A program made the position numbers and the translations under genes. Below the pieces are notes generated by a model, which saw only the letters and a list, made by a program, of their open reading frames with translations, ran no database searches and was not told the DNA's origin. Shown in pieces: positions 16,735-26,226 of a stretch of DNA of 64,000 bases. This DNA comes from Hydrogenophaga taeniospiralis (GTDB lineage Bacteria > Pseudomonadota > Gammaproteobacteria > Burkholderiales > Burkholderiaceae_C), in the NCBI RefSeq assembly GCF_020510445.1, contig NZ_JAHBAG010000001.1, positions 1,278,501 through 1,342,500 on the forward strand. The letters run 5' to 3'. Each line of letters begins with the position of its first letter. Positions within the stretch are counted from its first letter, which is position 1.

Positions 16735-17334
16735 ATGTCCAAAATCCTTGTCCTCTACTACTCGTCCTACGGTCACCTGGAAACCATGGCCCAAGCCATG
16801 GCTGAAGGCGCACGCGCCGGCGGCGCGTCTGTTGACGTGAAGCGTGTTCCCGAGACTGTGCCGCTCGAAGTTGCCAAAGCAGCGTACTTCAAGCTCGAAC
16901 AAGCCGCACCGATTGCAACTGTCGCGGAGTTGGTCGATTACGACGCCATCATTGTCGGCGCCCCCACGCGGTTCGGACGCATGCCCGCCCAGATGGCAGC
17001 GTTTCTGGATCAGGCAGGTGGACTGTGGGCGAGCGGCGCACTAAATGGCAAGGTTGGCGCTGCGTTCACCTCTACAGCAACCCAGCACGGGGGCCAGGAA
17101 GTGACGCTCTTCTCGATCATTACCAACTTGCTGCACTTCGGCATGACCATCGTAGGTCTGCCGTACAGCCATCAAGGCCAGATGACACTGGATGAAGTGG
17201 TTGGTGGCAGTCCCTATGGCGCAACGACCATTGCGGGAGGCCAAGGTCAACGTCAACCCAGCGCGATCGAGTTGGAAGGTGCCCGGCACCAAGGACAACT
17301 CGTGGCACAAACAGCCAACAAGCTGTTCGGCTGA
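16735..17334 (+). CDS. wrbA: NAD(P)H:quinone oxidoreductase, WrbA type
   Basis: 199 aa flavodoxin-like protein. It has the FMN phosphate loop [18 protein letters not shown], the family motif [30 protein letters not shown] and [15 protein letters not shown], all diagnostic of WrbA. It reduces quinones by two electrons and so avoids semiquinone radicals. It is co-transcribed with doxX and under the likely control of the divergent LysR protein. Its product would recycle quinones formed by autoxidation of hydroxyquinol. Confidence 0.93.
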   Translation: MSKILVLYYSSYGHLETMAQAMAEGARAGGASVDVKRVPETVPLEVAKAAYFKLEQAAPIATVAELVDYDAIIVGAPTRFGRMPAQMAAFLDQAGGLWASGALNGKVGAAFTSTATQHGGQEVTLFSIITNLLHFGMTIVGLPYSHQGQMTLDEVVGGSPYGATTIAGGQGQRQPSAIELEGARHQGQLVAQTANKLFG

Positions 17335-17534
17335 GCTCGTCCTTGGCCCGCCGGCTCCTAGGCACATGGAGTTTTCGGCCGGCGGTCAACAGTTGGTACA
17401 ACCTCAGACGCCGCCGCGATAACCTGGACCATGTGTCTTAGCCTTGACCTTTTGCCCCGGCTCTTGTGGATCATGGGCCGTTGCGGCGGGCCCAGTTCAA
17501 ACCCGGGGCGGTTCAGTACGGTTGCTTTCCGACA

Positions 17535-18112
17535 GGCGCCCACATCGAATCTGCGCGCGGACTGAAGTTGTCTTCAGGCGATGCGAAATCGTCGCCGGTG
17601 AACATGCATTGAAGTTGGAGTTGACCCACTTTCGTGGACGGCCGTGGCGTCCCGTTGTCGCTCGTCATGACCGGGGCAAATGAGCATGACGTCACGCAAC
17701 TCGATGCTGTACTGCAAGCCGTCATGGTCAAGCGCAAGAAACCCAGATGATGTCCATGAGCGAAATGCCGTGGTCAAGAACGCCGCAGCGTGGACGTCAT
17801 TTCAAGGGGCCTGCAGGAGGTTTCAGGACAGATCCCAGGCATCGATGGTCAGCAGCAGGTCGGGGGAGCAGGCTGCGATCTTGTCCTAGTGGAAGATCAC
17901 GTCGCCCTTCCAGTTCGCCGGCTGACCGCCGGCCAGCAGCGGCAGGACATAGCCCGCCGGCGCCGAAGAATGCTGCACAGTTTGCGATGCCCACATGTTG
18001 TGCGTCCACACTGCGAGATGACCGAGAACTGCATTCGCTCTACCAACTTGTATTCCTCGTTCGACGATGGCATGCTGATCAACAGCAGGCCATCAGAGGG
18101 CGCGGTACCCAC
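17535..18112 (-). pseudogene. Decayed coding sequence, possibly alkylsulfatase-like
   Basis: Minus-strand coding fragments lie in shifting frames. From 18112 a frame reads MPSSNEEYKLVERMQFSVIS; a neighbouring frame continues THNMWASQTVQHSSAPAGYV and GGQPANWKGDVIFH, meets an amber stop, then reads SPDLLLTIDAWDLS. Further left (17777-17535) another frame reads LALDHDGLQYSIELRDVMLI, then TGDDFASPEDN. The last part recalls the SCP2-like C-terminal domain of alkyl/aryl sulfatases, but I cannot confirm the family. At least two frame changes and one stop make it a dead gene. No intact gene is present between 17.34 and 18.12 kb. Confidence 0.45.
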
Positions 18113-18122
18113 GGCTTCCCAA

Positions 18123-19091
18123 TCAGTCTCGGCTCCGGCTCAGATCCTGTTCTATCTGTCGATTGCGTCGTTGCGCCCACGCATCACGTACGAAGGTGTA
18201 GTCGTCGAGCGCGTCTTTGCGGAACTTGTCCAGGGGAAGCATCTGTGCGCGGCCATCGACCATCTGCACGATCTGCAGCTTGTCGGCGATGCCCGATTTG
18301 TCGATCTGGCCGATGGGCGACAACGGTTGGTCACCGACGATGGCGACGGTGTCACGCACCGTGCGCGGCCCGAGCAGCGGCAACACCAGATAGCGCGAGT
18401 CGTTCCATCCCCAGGTCGCCAGCGTCTGGCCAAAGTCCTCGCCATCGCGCTTGGGCAGGCCGATGTGGGCGGCCGGATCGAACACGCCCGCGATGCCGGC
18501 CGTGGAGTTGACGACGAATCGCCCGAGCGACTGTCCGGCCTGGCCTGGCCGACCCTGCAGCGCCTGGTTGACGGCGGTGACAGGCAGGCGCAGGTTGCTG
18601 AAGAAACGTGACACGCCTGATTGCACGGGGTCGGGCACGATCGTGTCGTAGCCCACGGCCACGGGGCGGAACACGAAGCGGTCGAGCACATTGTTGAAGC
18701 CGTGCATCTTGCGGTTGAACCCCTCCCAGGGATCGCGCACAGGCGGTTGGGTGTGTAGCGCTTCGGCGTCCGGTTCGGCTTGCGTGATCGCTTCGGGCGC
18801 GTTGGCGCTGGCCACCGATGCTTGGGCGGAGGTGTCGGCCGGCGATATGTTGGACCCCACGATGGCGCGGTTGACAGTGCTGTCTTGATCAACGGCGCCC
18901 ATGTCCTGGGCAGGCAGGGGCGCGATGGTCGTTGGTGACGCTGGCACTGCGGCCGCGGATGCGACCAGTGTACCGGAGGTGGAAGGCGCGGCGTTCAGCT
19001 CGGTCACAGGTTGCTGCTTGACGGCGTTGCTGGCGCAGGCACTGGTGCCCAGCACGATCGCCGCCAGCATGAGGGATTGGATGGTCTTCAT
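18123..19091 (-). CDS. mlaA: MlaA (VacJ) family phospholipid-transport lipoprotein
   Basis: 322 aa with a lipobox (LMLAAIVLGTSACASN, Cys about 19), so outer-membrane anchored. After a low-complexity linker of about 80 residues the MlaA core begins at DPWEGFNRKMHGFNNVLDRF and continues with GVSRFFSNLRLPVTAVNQAL and the GLPKRDGEDFGQTLATWG loop. MlaA removes phospholipids from the outer leaflet together with a porin. The usual Mla ABC genes are absent here; instead it lies beside a MipA/OmpV gene and an RND efflux operon. The alanine/proline-rich N-terminal linker is longer than in E. coli MlaA. Confidence 0.9.
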   Translation of the reverse strand: MKTIQSLMLAAIVLGTSACASNAVKQQPVTELNAAPSTSGTLVASAAAVPASPTTIAPLPAQDMGAVDQDSTVNRAIVGSNISPADTSAQASVASANAPEAITQAEPDAEALHTQPPVRDPWEGFNRKMHGFNNVLDRFVFRPVAVGYDTIVPDPVQSGVSRFFSNLRLPVTAVNQALQGRPGQAGQSLGRFVVNSTAGIAGVFDPAAHIGLPKRDGEDFGQTLATWGWNDSRYLVLPLLGPRTVRDTVAIVGDQPLSPIGQIDKSGIADKLQIVQMVDGRAQMLPLDKFRKDALDDYTFVRDAWAQRRNRQIEQDLSRSRD

Positions 19092-19149
19092 TTCGAGATC
19101 TGCTGCGCCATAGGCAGCAAGTGCCTATGGCGATGGGTTTGAGGGAGCG

Positions 19150-19947
19150 TCAGAAGCGGTAGGCGTAGCCGAGCGCGAGCGTGGTCCCGGTGGTCTTGTC
19201 CACCAGCGGGCTATCCTCGACGGAGCTACCGAAGCGCGTGGCACCGACGTCCACGAACACCGAGTGATGGCGTGACGGCGAGTAGTCCATGCGCAGGCCG
19301 ACCTGCACGTTCGTGGTGGCCTTGCCTTCATAGAAGGCCCGACCAGCCTGGGCCTCGGATTGCCGCACGCCGTAGTAGTAGTCGACGTACTTGTCGTCGA
19401 CCCATTCGGCGGCGAGGCGCGGCGTGAAGCCGAACTTGCCGGCAGCGAAGCGCCGGTCGATCTGCAGCTTGGCACGGGTGCCCTTGCTGTTGCCCATGGC
19501 GTCGGACAGCACTTCACCGCTGAGGTTTGCGAAACCCGTCTTCCAGGTCACCGCGCTGCCGGCCCAGAGGCTGGACTTGCGCTCATCCATGCCGCTGAGG
19601 ACGGGAGAGTCCTTGGCCTCGTAGCCATCACCCGACCAGCGGGTGCGCAGTCGGAATGAGAGCGCTTCGGTCGAGTACAGCTTGACGTCGAACGTCGGGA
19701 GGGTGGCGCTGATCCACTTGCTCTCGTATGAGACCAATGGAAGGGGAAGCACCTCACGATCGAAGTCGCGGTAGGGCTTGTCGAGTACGACGGCACCGAA
19801 GCCCAGGGCCCACTGGCCGCTGCTGTCCTTGGCCTGACTGTCCTGCGCGAAGGCCGACGGCACCCACGCGGCGCAGAGCGCAGCAGCGAAGATGAGGGTC
19901 AGCTTGGACGATGCCAGCGGGAGACGGGAGAGTTTTTGTTGAGACAT
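19150..19947 (-). CDS. MipA/OmpV family outer-membrane protein
   Basis: 265 aa with a Sec signal ending AAWVPSAFAQD. Alternating beta-strand pattern, WALGFGAVVLDKPYRDFDRE near the mature start, and a C-terminal aromatic residue (GYAYRF) typical of outer-membrane barrels. The start at 19947 has an AGGA ribosome site; an ATG at 19989 is in frame but weaker. MipA in E. coli scaffolds peptidoglycan enzymes, while OmpV-like members are porins; which applies is unknown. It sits between mlaA and the RND operon. Confidence 0.87.
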   Translation of the reverse strand: MSQQKLSRLPLASSKLTLIFAAALCAAWVPSAFAQDSQAKDSSGQWALGFGAVVLDKPYRDFDREVLPLPLVSYESKWISATLPTFDVKLYSTEALSFRLRTRWSGDGYEAKDSPVLSGMDERKSSLWAGSAVTWKTGFANLSGEVLSDAMGNSKGTRAKLQIDRRFAAGKFGFTPRLAAEWVDDKYVDYYYGVRQSEAQAGRAFYEGKATTNVQVGLRMDYSPSRHHSVFVDVGATRFGSSVEDSPLVDKTTGTTLALGYAYRF

Positions 19948-20001
19948 GGTTTGGTCCTTTCTGAGACGCATGGGGGGGAAGAATTTCATTGCTCTTTGCA
20001 G

Positions 20002-23000
20002 CTAGGCCGCAGGCGTGGAGCGGGCTGGGCTTCGTCCCGCCTCAGGGGAAGCCTTGAAGCGCCGCGCGAGCCAGGCCTCGAAGTCGTGGATGTAGCTGAA
20101 CACCGCCGGCACGATCACCAGGCTCAGCAGGGTTGAGGTGATCAGGCCGCCGATCACGGCAATCGCCATGGGCTGGCGGAAACTGGCGTCCGCGCCCAGC
20201 CCCAGCGCGATCGGCAGCATGCCGGCGATCATGGCAACGGTGGTCATCACGATCGGGCGGGCGCGCTTGCGGCAGGCGTCCAGCAGCGCATCGATCACCG
20301 TCAGGCCGCGTTCCTGGCGCGCCAACACCGCGTACTCGACCAGCAGGATCGAGTTCTTGGTGACGATGCCCATCAGCATGACCAGGCCGATCATCGAAGG
20401 CACATCCAGCTGGCTGCCCATCAGCAGCAACGCGATGAAGGCGCCGCCCAGGGACAGCGGGATCGCTGACAGGATGGTGATCGGCTGGAAGAAGTCCTTG
20501 AACAGCAGGACCAGCACGCAGAACATGCACAGGATCCCGGTCACGATGGCGAGCGTCAGTCCGGACGACAGCTCTGCCGCTACCTCGGCATCACCCGACT
20601 GCATCAGCGAGACGCCTGGCGCCATGTTCTGCACAGAGGGCAAGCCATGGGCGATGGCCAACGCCTCGCCCAGCGAGCGGTTGCCCAAGTCAGCAGTCAC
20701 GGTGACGTAGCGTTGGCGGTCGTAGCGGTCGATCTGTGCTGGCCCGCTCTCCACGGCGAAGGTGGCCACGCTGGACAAGGGCACCAGGCCGTCGCGCGAG
20801 GCCACGCGCAGGCTGGCGAGTGCTGCCATGTCCTGGCGCACGGCGTCGGGGACACGCACGCGGATGCTGATCTGGCGGCTGTCCAGGTTGAGCTTGGACA
20901 GTTGGGAGTCGAAGTCGCCGCTGGTGGCGGTACGCATCAGCTCGCCGATGGTGGCGCTGCTCACCCCGTGCTCGGCCGCCCGGTTCAGGTCGGGTCGCAC
21001 GACGATCTCGGGTCGCTCCAGGCTGGCGGTGCTGCGCACGCCGGACAGGCCACCCGCACGAAGCTCCCGGGTAAAGGCATCCACGGTGGTCTTGAGCGCG
21101 CCGGCGTTGTCGCTGGCCAGGATCATTTGCAGCTGTTCGCCTGAACCGCTGCCACCGACGGTGAAGCGCGCGCCGGGCACCTTCTCCAGCACACGGCGCA
21201 CAGCCTGCTCGATCGCGGACTGGACGTCGCGCTCCTTGCGGTCGGACAACACCAAGGTGATCTCGCCCTTGCGGACCTCGGCCACCTGCACGGTGCCGCC
21301 GCTTTCAGCAGCGCCGACCGTGGTGAAGACGCTTTGAATGCCCGGCAGTTCGCGCACCGCCGCACGCACGCGCTCTGCGGCGGACAAGGTGTCGTTGAGA
21401 GCGCTGCCCGGCGCCAATTCCAGCGTGATGGTGGTGAAGCCCCTATCAGAGGGCGGCACCAGCCCGGTGGGCAGGAACGGCAGCAGCGCCATGGAGCCAA
21501 TGAAGAAGGCGGCGGCCGCTGCCATGGTCTTGCCGCGGTGGTGCAGGCACCAGCTTGCCAGCTGCAGATAGCGACGCATCAGCGGGCCATCCAGCTCGCT
21601 GGCGGCGTGCGTACCGGGCTTGAGCAGCTTGGCCGCCATGATGGGCGTGATCAGTCGCGCCACCATCAGCGAGGCAAGCACGGCGATGACCGCCGTCCAG
21701 CCGAACTGCTTGAAGAACAGGCCTGCCACGCCGCCCATGAGGGTGGTCGGCACGAACACCACCACCAGGGTGGTCGTGGTGGCGATCACCGCCAGTGCGA
21801 TCTCGTTGACCGCGTCGGACGTGGCCTGCATGGTCGACTTGCCCATGCGCCGGTGGCGCTCGATGTTCTCGATCTCGACGATCGCATCGTCCACCAGAAT
21901 GCCGACGATCACCGCCAGCGCGAGCAGCGTCAGGGTGTTGAGCGAATAGCCCAGCCACCACATGGCGGCGAAGGCCGGCAGGATCGACAGCGGCAGCGCC
22001 GAGGCGGCCACCAGCGTGGCGCGCCAGTCTCGCAGGAACAGCCAGACCACCAGCACGGCGAGGATCGCGCCCTCGTAGAGCATGGCCATCGAGCCGTCGA
22101 ACTGTTCGAGCGTGTAGGCCACGCTGCCCGAGATCGGCGTGACCTGCAGGGATGTGTGCTCAGCCTGGAGCTGCTGGAGTGCCTGGGTGACCCCCGCGGC
22201 GATGCGGGTCTCGTCAAAGCCCTTGGTGCGCTGGATGGTGAAACCGATGACGGGCTTGCCATCCAGCAGCGCTGCTTGGCTGCGCTCGGCGGCGGTGTCG
22301 TGCACGGTGGCGACTTGATCCAAGCGCACCTTGCCACCGGTGGCGAGGATGACTGGCATGGCGCGCAACTCATGGGCCTGCTGCACGGTGGCCACGATGC
22401 GCAGCGATTGCTCTTCGCCGCCCAGTTGGCCGCGTCCGCCCGAGGAGTCCTGCTGGGTACGGCGCAACGCGCGGGATATATCCGCGGCAGTAACCCCCAG
22501 CGCATTCATCTGCACCGGATCGACGTCCACGCGGATCTCACGCTGTACGCCGCCCAGGCGCTGCACCCGGCCCACGCCAGGCACGTTGACCAGTGCCTTG
22601 CTCAGCGTGTCGTCCACGAACCAGGACAGGGCGACCTCGTCCATGGTCTGCGAACTGATCGAGTAGGTCAGGATCGGACTGCCACTGACCGTCTGGGCGC
22701 TGACTGCGGGCTGCAGCAACTCGGTCGGCAGGTCCGAGCGCACGCGGTCGACCGCGTCCTTGGTCTCGATCAGCGCATCGGACAACGACTTTTCCAGCGC
22801 GAACTCGGCCTGGATCTGCACCTGGCCATCGGTGATCGTGGTGCGGGTGTGGCGCAGGCCGGAGATGCGGGCCAGCGAGTCCTCAACCTTGCGTGCGACC
22901 TCGGTTTCAAGCTGGGCCGGCGCAGCGCCGGGTTGGGCCAGCGTCACGTTGACCGAGGGCAGGTCCATGTCCGGCAGGGCCTGTATCGGCAACTGCCGGA

Positions 23001-23085
23001 AGCCATACAGGCCTGCCAGCGTTAGCAGCACGAACAGCAGAATGGCCGGAGTCGGGTTGCGCAGTGACCAGGTCGCGAAGTTCAT
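20002..23085 (-). CDS. RND efflux pump inner-membrane transporter
   Basis: 1027 aa, the usual length for HAE1-type AcrB homologues. It starts MNFATWSLRNPTPAILLFVL and the TM4 proton-relay motif GILVDDAIVEIENIERH has the paired Asp residues. A second half mirrors the first with LGGAFIALLLMGSQLDVPSM and MLMGIVTKNSILLVEYAVLA. It exports organic compounds across both membranes as a trimer with the adaptor and outer-membrane channel encoded just upstream. The start overlaps the adaptor stop by four bases (ATGA). Substrate range is not predictable by eye. Confidence 0.93.
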   Translation of the reverse strand: MNFATWSLRNPTPAILLFVLLTLAGLYGFRQLPIQALPDMDLPSVNVTLAQPGAAPAQLETEVARKVEDSLARISGLRHTRTTITDGQVQIQAEFALEKSLSDALIETKDAVDRVRSDLPTELLQPAVSAQTVSGSPILTYSISSQTMDEVALSWFVDDTLSKALVNVPGVGRVQRLGGVQREIRVDVDPVQMNALGVTAADISRALRRTQQDSSGGRGQLGGEEQSLRIVATVQQAHELRAMPVILATGGKVRLDQVATVHDTAAERSQAALLDGKPVIGFTIQRTKGFDETRIAAGVTQALQQLQAEHTSLQVTPISGSVAYTLEQFDGSMAMLYEGAILAVLVVWLFLRDWRATLVAASALPLSILPAFAAMWWLGYSLNTLTLLALAVIVGILVDDAIVEIENIERHRRMGKSTMQATSDAVNEIALAVIATTTTLVVVFVPTTLMGGVAGLFFKQFGWTAVIAVLASLMVARLITPIMAAKLLKPGTHAASELDGPLMRRYLQLASWCLHHRGKTMAAAAAFFIGSMALLPFLPTGLVPPSDRGFTTITLELAPGSALNDTLSAAERVRAAVRELPGIQSVFTTVGAAESGGTVQVAEVRKGEITLVLSDRKERDVQSAIEQAVRRVLEKVPGARFTVGGSGSGEQLQMILASDNAGALKTTVDAFTRELRAGGLSGVRSTASLERPEIVVRPDLNRAAEHGVSSATIGELMRTATSGDFDSQLSKLNLDSRQISIRVRVPDAVRQDMAALASLRVASRDGLVPLSSVATFAVESGPAQIDRYDRQRYVTVTADLGNRSLGEALAIAHGLPSVQNMAPGVSLMQSGDAEVAAELSSGLTLAIVTGILCMFCVLVLLFKDFFQPITILSAIPLSLGGAFIALLLMGSQLDVPSMIGLVMLMGIVTKNSILLVEYAVLARQERGLTVIDALLDACRKRARPIVMTTVAMIAGMLPIALGLGADASFRQPMAIAVIGGLITSTLLSLVIVPAVFSYIHDFEAWLARRFKASPEAGRSPARSTPAA

Positions 23086-24275
23086 CGCTGGCCCTCCATC
23101 GAAACGGAGACAGGTGCGCCAACCGGAACGAACTCGATCCGCACGGTGTCGCCGTCGGCCAGCAGTCCGGCGCCCTGGGCCACGATGCGCTCACCCGCGG
23201 CGAGTGTGTCCAGGATCTCGACCTCGGTGCCTTGGCGACGGCCGATGCTTACCGCCTGGGCCTGCACCTTGGATTCTTCCCCCGCGCTTTCCAGGCGGAA
23301 GACGATGCTGCGTCCGTTGCGTATCACGACGCTCGATGCCGGTACCACCTGGGCGGGGCTGGGAGCGAGCGCGATGCGACCATCCACGTACATGCCGCCG
23401 CGCGCCAGGCTGCCTGGTTCGATGTCCGCATAGATCAGGCCCAGCCGCGAGCGCGAGTCCAGCAGCGGTGCGATCTGGCGCACACGGGCCTTCGCATGCA
23501 GGCCTTCGGGCAGTTGCAGCGTCACGGCCTGGCCGATGGCAATGTTGGCGATTTGGGTCGCGGTGAATTCGCCGCGCCATTCGAGCCGACCCTGACGGAC
23601 CAGCCGGAACAGTTCCTGGCCGTTGTTGGCGACCGCGCCCAGCGTGGCGATGCTGGCGCTGATCACGCCATCGTCGGGTGCAACCACATCGGCTTGGCGC
23701 AGTTGCAGGCGTTTGGCCTCCAACTGGGCCTGCGCGGCGGCAACCTGGGCCTTGGCGGTGACGGCCTCGGTGACGTAGCGCTGAACTTCCTGCTCGCTGA
23801 TGCCCCCGCTGCCTTTGAGCTGCAGGGCACGAATGCGGTTGGCATCGGCCTGCGCCGTCACGCCCTGCGCCTGGATGAGCGCGGCCACCAATTGCGCCTC
23901 TTCGGCGCGCAGCGTGGCCGTGTCGAACCGGGCCAGAAGCTGGCCGCGGCGCACCACGTCGCCTACCGCAACGTCGAGCCGGACAATGCTGAGCCCGGAG
24001 GTCTGTGCGCCGATGATGGCCTCTTGCCAGGGTGCGATCACGCCGCTGGCATCCAGCGTCCTGGCCCATTGCGCTTCGCGCGGCACGGCGGCCGTCACCG
24101 ACAGCGAAGCCAGGCTGTGCACCGGGGCGGGCGTGGCGCCACGCGACATGACCCCCCAGGCGGTGGCAGCGAGCGCCAGCGCACCGACACCCACCAGGGC
24201 GACCAGTCCGATCCGCCGGCGCCGACCTGCAGGGGCTGCAAGGGAGATTTGAGGGGATGGCGTAGGTGTCGTCAT
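23082..24275 (-). CDS. RND efflux periplasmic adaptor (membrane fusion protein)
   Basis: 397 aa. A cytoplasmic Arg-rich start (GRRRRIGLVALVGVGALALA) leads into one membrane anchor, then the barrel-sandwich half-motifs (GVIAPWQEAIIGAQTSGLS and DVVAPDDGVISASIATLGAV) enclosing a helical hairpin. The ATG at 24275 overlaps the stop of the outer-membrane channel gene; a longer reading to 24722 lies inside that gene and is rejected. It links the RND pump to the outer-membrane channel. Confidence 0.92.
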   Translation of the reverse strand: MTTPTPSPQISLAAPAGRRRRIGLVALVGVGALALAATAWGVMSRGATPAPVHSLASLSVTAAVPREAQWARTLDASGVIAPWQEAIIGAQTSGLSIVRLDVAVGDVVRRGQLLARFDTATLRAEEAQLVAALIQAQGVTAQADANRIRALQLKGSGGISEQEVQRYVTEAVTAKAQVAAAQAQLEAKRLQLRQADVVAPDDGVISASIATLGAVANNGQELFRLVRQGRLEWRGEFTATQIANIAIGQAVTLQLPEGLHAKARVRQIAPLLDSRSRLGLIYADIEPGSLARGGMYVDGRIALAPSPAQVVPASSVVIRNGRSIVFRLESAGEESKVQAQAVSIGRRQGTEVEILDTLAAGERIVAQGAGLLADGDTVRIEFVPVGAPVSVSMEGQR

Positions 24276-25744
24276 GACAGCAAGCCTCCCTGGGTGGCTG
24301 CCGTGGCATGGCCTGAGGCGCGTACCAGCGCGACCCATGCCCGGTTGCTGTCGTGCGCAGCGGCGATGGCGCTGTCCTGGGACTCGGCGAGTTGGCGGCG
24401 CGCATCCTCCACCTCGAACAGGCTGACGGCGCCGACGTTCCAGCGTGCCTGCGTCGCGTCCAGCACGCGCTGTGCGGCCGCGACGGCGTCCAGCGTGCTG
24501 CGGCGGCGCTGGATGGCCGATTCGATGGCGGCCATGGCGTTCTCCACATCCTGCGCGGCCGAGCGGACCGCCAGGCGCAGATCGGCCTCGGCGGCGCGGT
24601 AGCGGGCCTGGGCCGCCGAGACGCTGGCCGCGCCCCGACCGCCGTCCAACAGAGGTGCGCCGAGCGTCGGCCCGAGGGACCAGACGGTCTCGCTGAGGGA
24701 TAGACCGGCTGCCCGCAACCACTGACCGCTCAGCGCAGCACCCAGATCGAGCCTAGGCAGGCGCTCTGCGCGTGCGACCGCGACGTCCGACCAAGCTGCT
24801 GCCGCTTCGCGTTCGGCCACGACCACCGCCGGGTGGGCCATGAGCAGGGTGGCCGGCAACGCCAGTTGCACCGGCGGTGGGGCCGGGATGGTGGTCACCA
24901 GGTCGGCCACACTGCCCGCCCGGGTATCCATGGCGACCACGGCCTGCACGACACGGCGAGGCTGACCGCTAACCGCCACCAGTGCGTTGATGTTGCGTGC
25001 GCAGGCTTCCACGCGCGTGGCCAGCATCGTGCGAGCGGCTGCCAGGCCGCTTTGTGCTCGGGCTTCCTCGATGGGGGCGACGAAGCCGGTGTCCAGCCGC
25101 CTGCGGGTCAACGCCAAAGTCTTCTTACGCGAGTCGATCTCGTCGCGCAGCACGGCCGTGGACAGCTCGCAGGCCCGCGAAGCCAGCACCAGGTCGCTGA
25201 TCTGCGAGGTCAGGGCCAGCCGGGCGGCCTTGGCATCCGCATCGCGCGCCTGGACCCGTAGCATGCCGGCATCCACCGAGTTTCGGACCCGACCGAAGAG
25301 GTCGATCTCCCAGGAAAGCCCCAGTCCGATGCTGCTCTGCGTGCTCAGGGTAGTGCCGCTGCTCGGGCTGTCGGTGTTCAGGCTGCGGGCTCGCGTGGTG
25401 TTGCCGTTGACGTCCAGCGAGGGCAGGCGCTGCGCCGAAGTCACCCCAAGCAAGGCTCGGGCCTCGTCGACCCGCGCGATGGCCTTGGCGATGCTGGGAC
25501 TGTCGGCCAGAGCAGCATCCACCAGAGCATCGATCACGGGATCGTTGAGTTCGCGCCACCAGTCTTCGTCGGCTGGCGTGGCCAGTGCCGTTTCGGCGGC
25601 CGGCATCGTCCAGGCTTCGGGGGCGTCCAGGCGTGCCGGCTGGTACGGCTCCTGGGTGGCGCAGCCCGTCAGCGCGGCCAGCAGCAGAACGGTCATGCCG
25701 CGCGATCCGGCGCGTCGCAACAAGCTGGCACCCGGCAGGGCCAC
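24272..25744 (-). CDS. RND efflux outer-membrane channel lipoprotein (NodT/TolC family)
   Basis: About 490 aa. A lipobox is seen in TVLLLAALTGCATQEPYQP, then two OEP repeats (DPVIDALVDAALADSPSIAK and the second copy after residue 280), as in OprM/NodT proteins. The start is uncertain: ATG 25696 leaves only ten residues before the lipid cysteine, so I chose GTG 25744, which adds the charged stretch LLRRAGSRG; the frame is open to 25885. First gene of the three-gene efflux operon, each overlapping the next by four bases. Confidence 0.88.
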   Translation of the reverse strand: MALPGASLLRRAGSRGMTVLLLAALTGCATQEPYQPARLDAPEAWTMPAAETALATPADEDWWRELNDPVIDALVDAALADSPSIAKAIARVDEARALLGVTSAQRLPSLDVNGNTTRARSLNTDSPSSGTTLSTQSSIGLGLSWEIDLFGRVRNSVDAGMLRVQARDADAKAARLALTSQISDLVLASRACELSTAVLRDEIDSRKKTLALTRRRLDTGFVAPIEEARAQSGLAAARTMLATRVEACARNINALVAVSGQPRRVVQAVVAMDTRAGSVADLVTTIPAPPPVQLALPATLLMAHPAVVVAEREAAAAWSDVAVARAERLPRLDLGAALSGQWLRAAGLSLSETVWSLGPTLGAPLLDGGRGAASVSAAQARYRAAEADLRLAVRSAAQDVENAMAAIESAIQRRRSTLDAVAAAQRVLDATQARWNVGAVSLFEVEDARRQLAESQDSAIAAAHDSNRAWVALVRASGHATAATQGGLLS

Positions 25745-26000
25745 GTGGCCATGGCGATATCGCGACGCAGGAACGCCCAGATCCTGGCGGTATGAGCGAG
25801 GTGCAGCCCCTGGCTGCCGACGCAAGCTGCGCTGCGGACAAATCAAGGGTGGCGGTGTGCCTGGGCTTGGCGTGCGATCCAACATGGAACCTTCCGATCT
25901 CGTGACGCGTCGAAACGACGCATTTGTGAGAGCGGATACTGCCCAAGCCGATTTAGGGGATTTTTAGAGTTATTAGGAATTCTTTAAAAAAGGGACCCTA

Positions 26001-26207
26001 GGATGGTCGCGTCGGAGAAGATGTGCTGGCGCCCGCGTTGGTCGCTGGCTGGGGCGTACCACTGCATGTCTGCGTCAAGCGACCCTCGGGCCTTGAGCGC
26101 GGCGTTGTAGCAGCCCAATTGGTTGTCTTGTAGCGCGTCTTGGCGCCCTTGGGCTCAGTCATGTCCCGAGGCTACCGGCCCAGAGAGCCGACTTTGTGCA
26201 ACAAAGC
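26001..26207 (-). mobile_element. Truncated IS5-family element (transposase 5' end plus inverted repeat)
   Basis: This stretch repeats most of 45109-45320, with substitutions and small indels. It ends in the same terminal repeat CCGACTTTGTGCAACAAAGC (26188-26207) and contains the remains of the transposase start on the minus strand. The rest of the element, including the other end, is missing. It marks the left edge of the sugar island and lies in the same orientation as the longer copy at 44.5-45.3 kb. Confidence 0.85.
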
Positions 26208-26226
26208 CGTCATGAATTGTGAAATA

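Noticed and set aside
21334..23025. Plus-strand open frame of 563 codons inside the RND transporter
   Set aside because: The minus-strand RND gene is unambiguous; the opposite frame is low-complexity in Arg, Gly, His and Gln.
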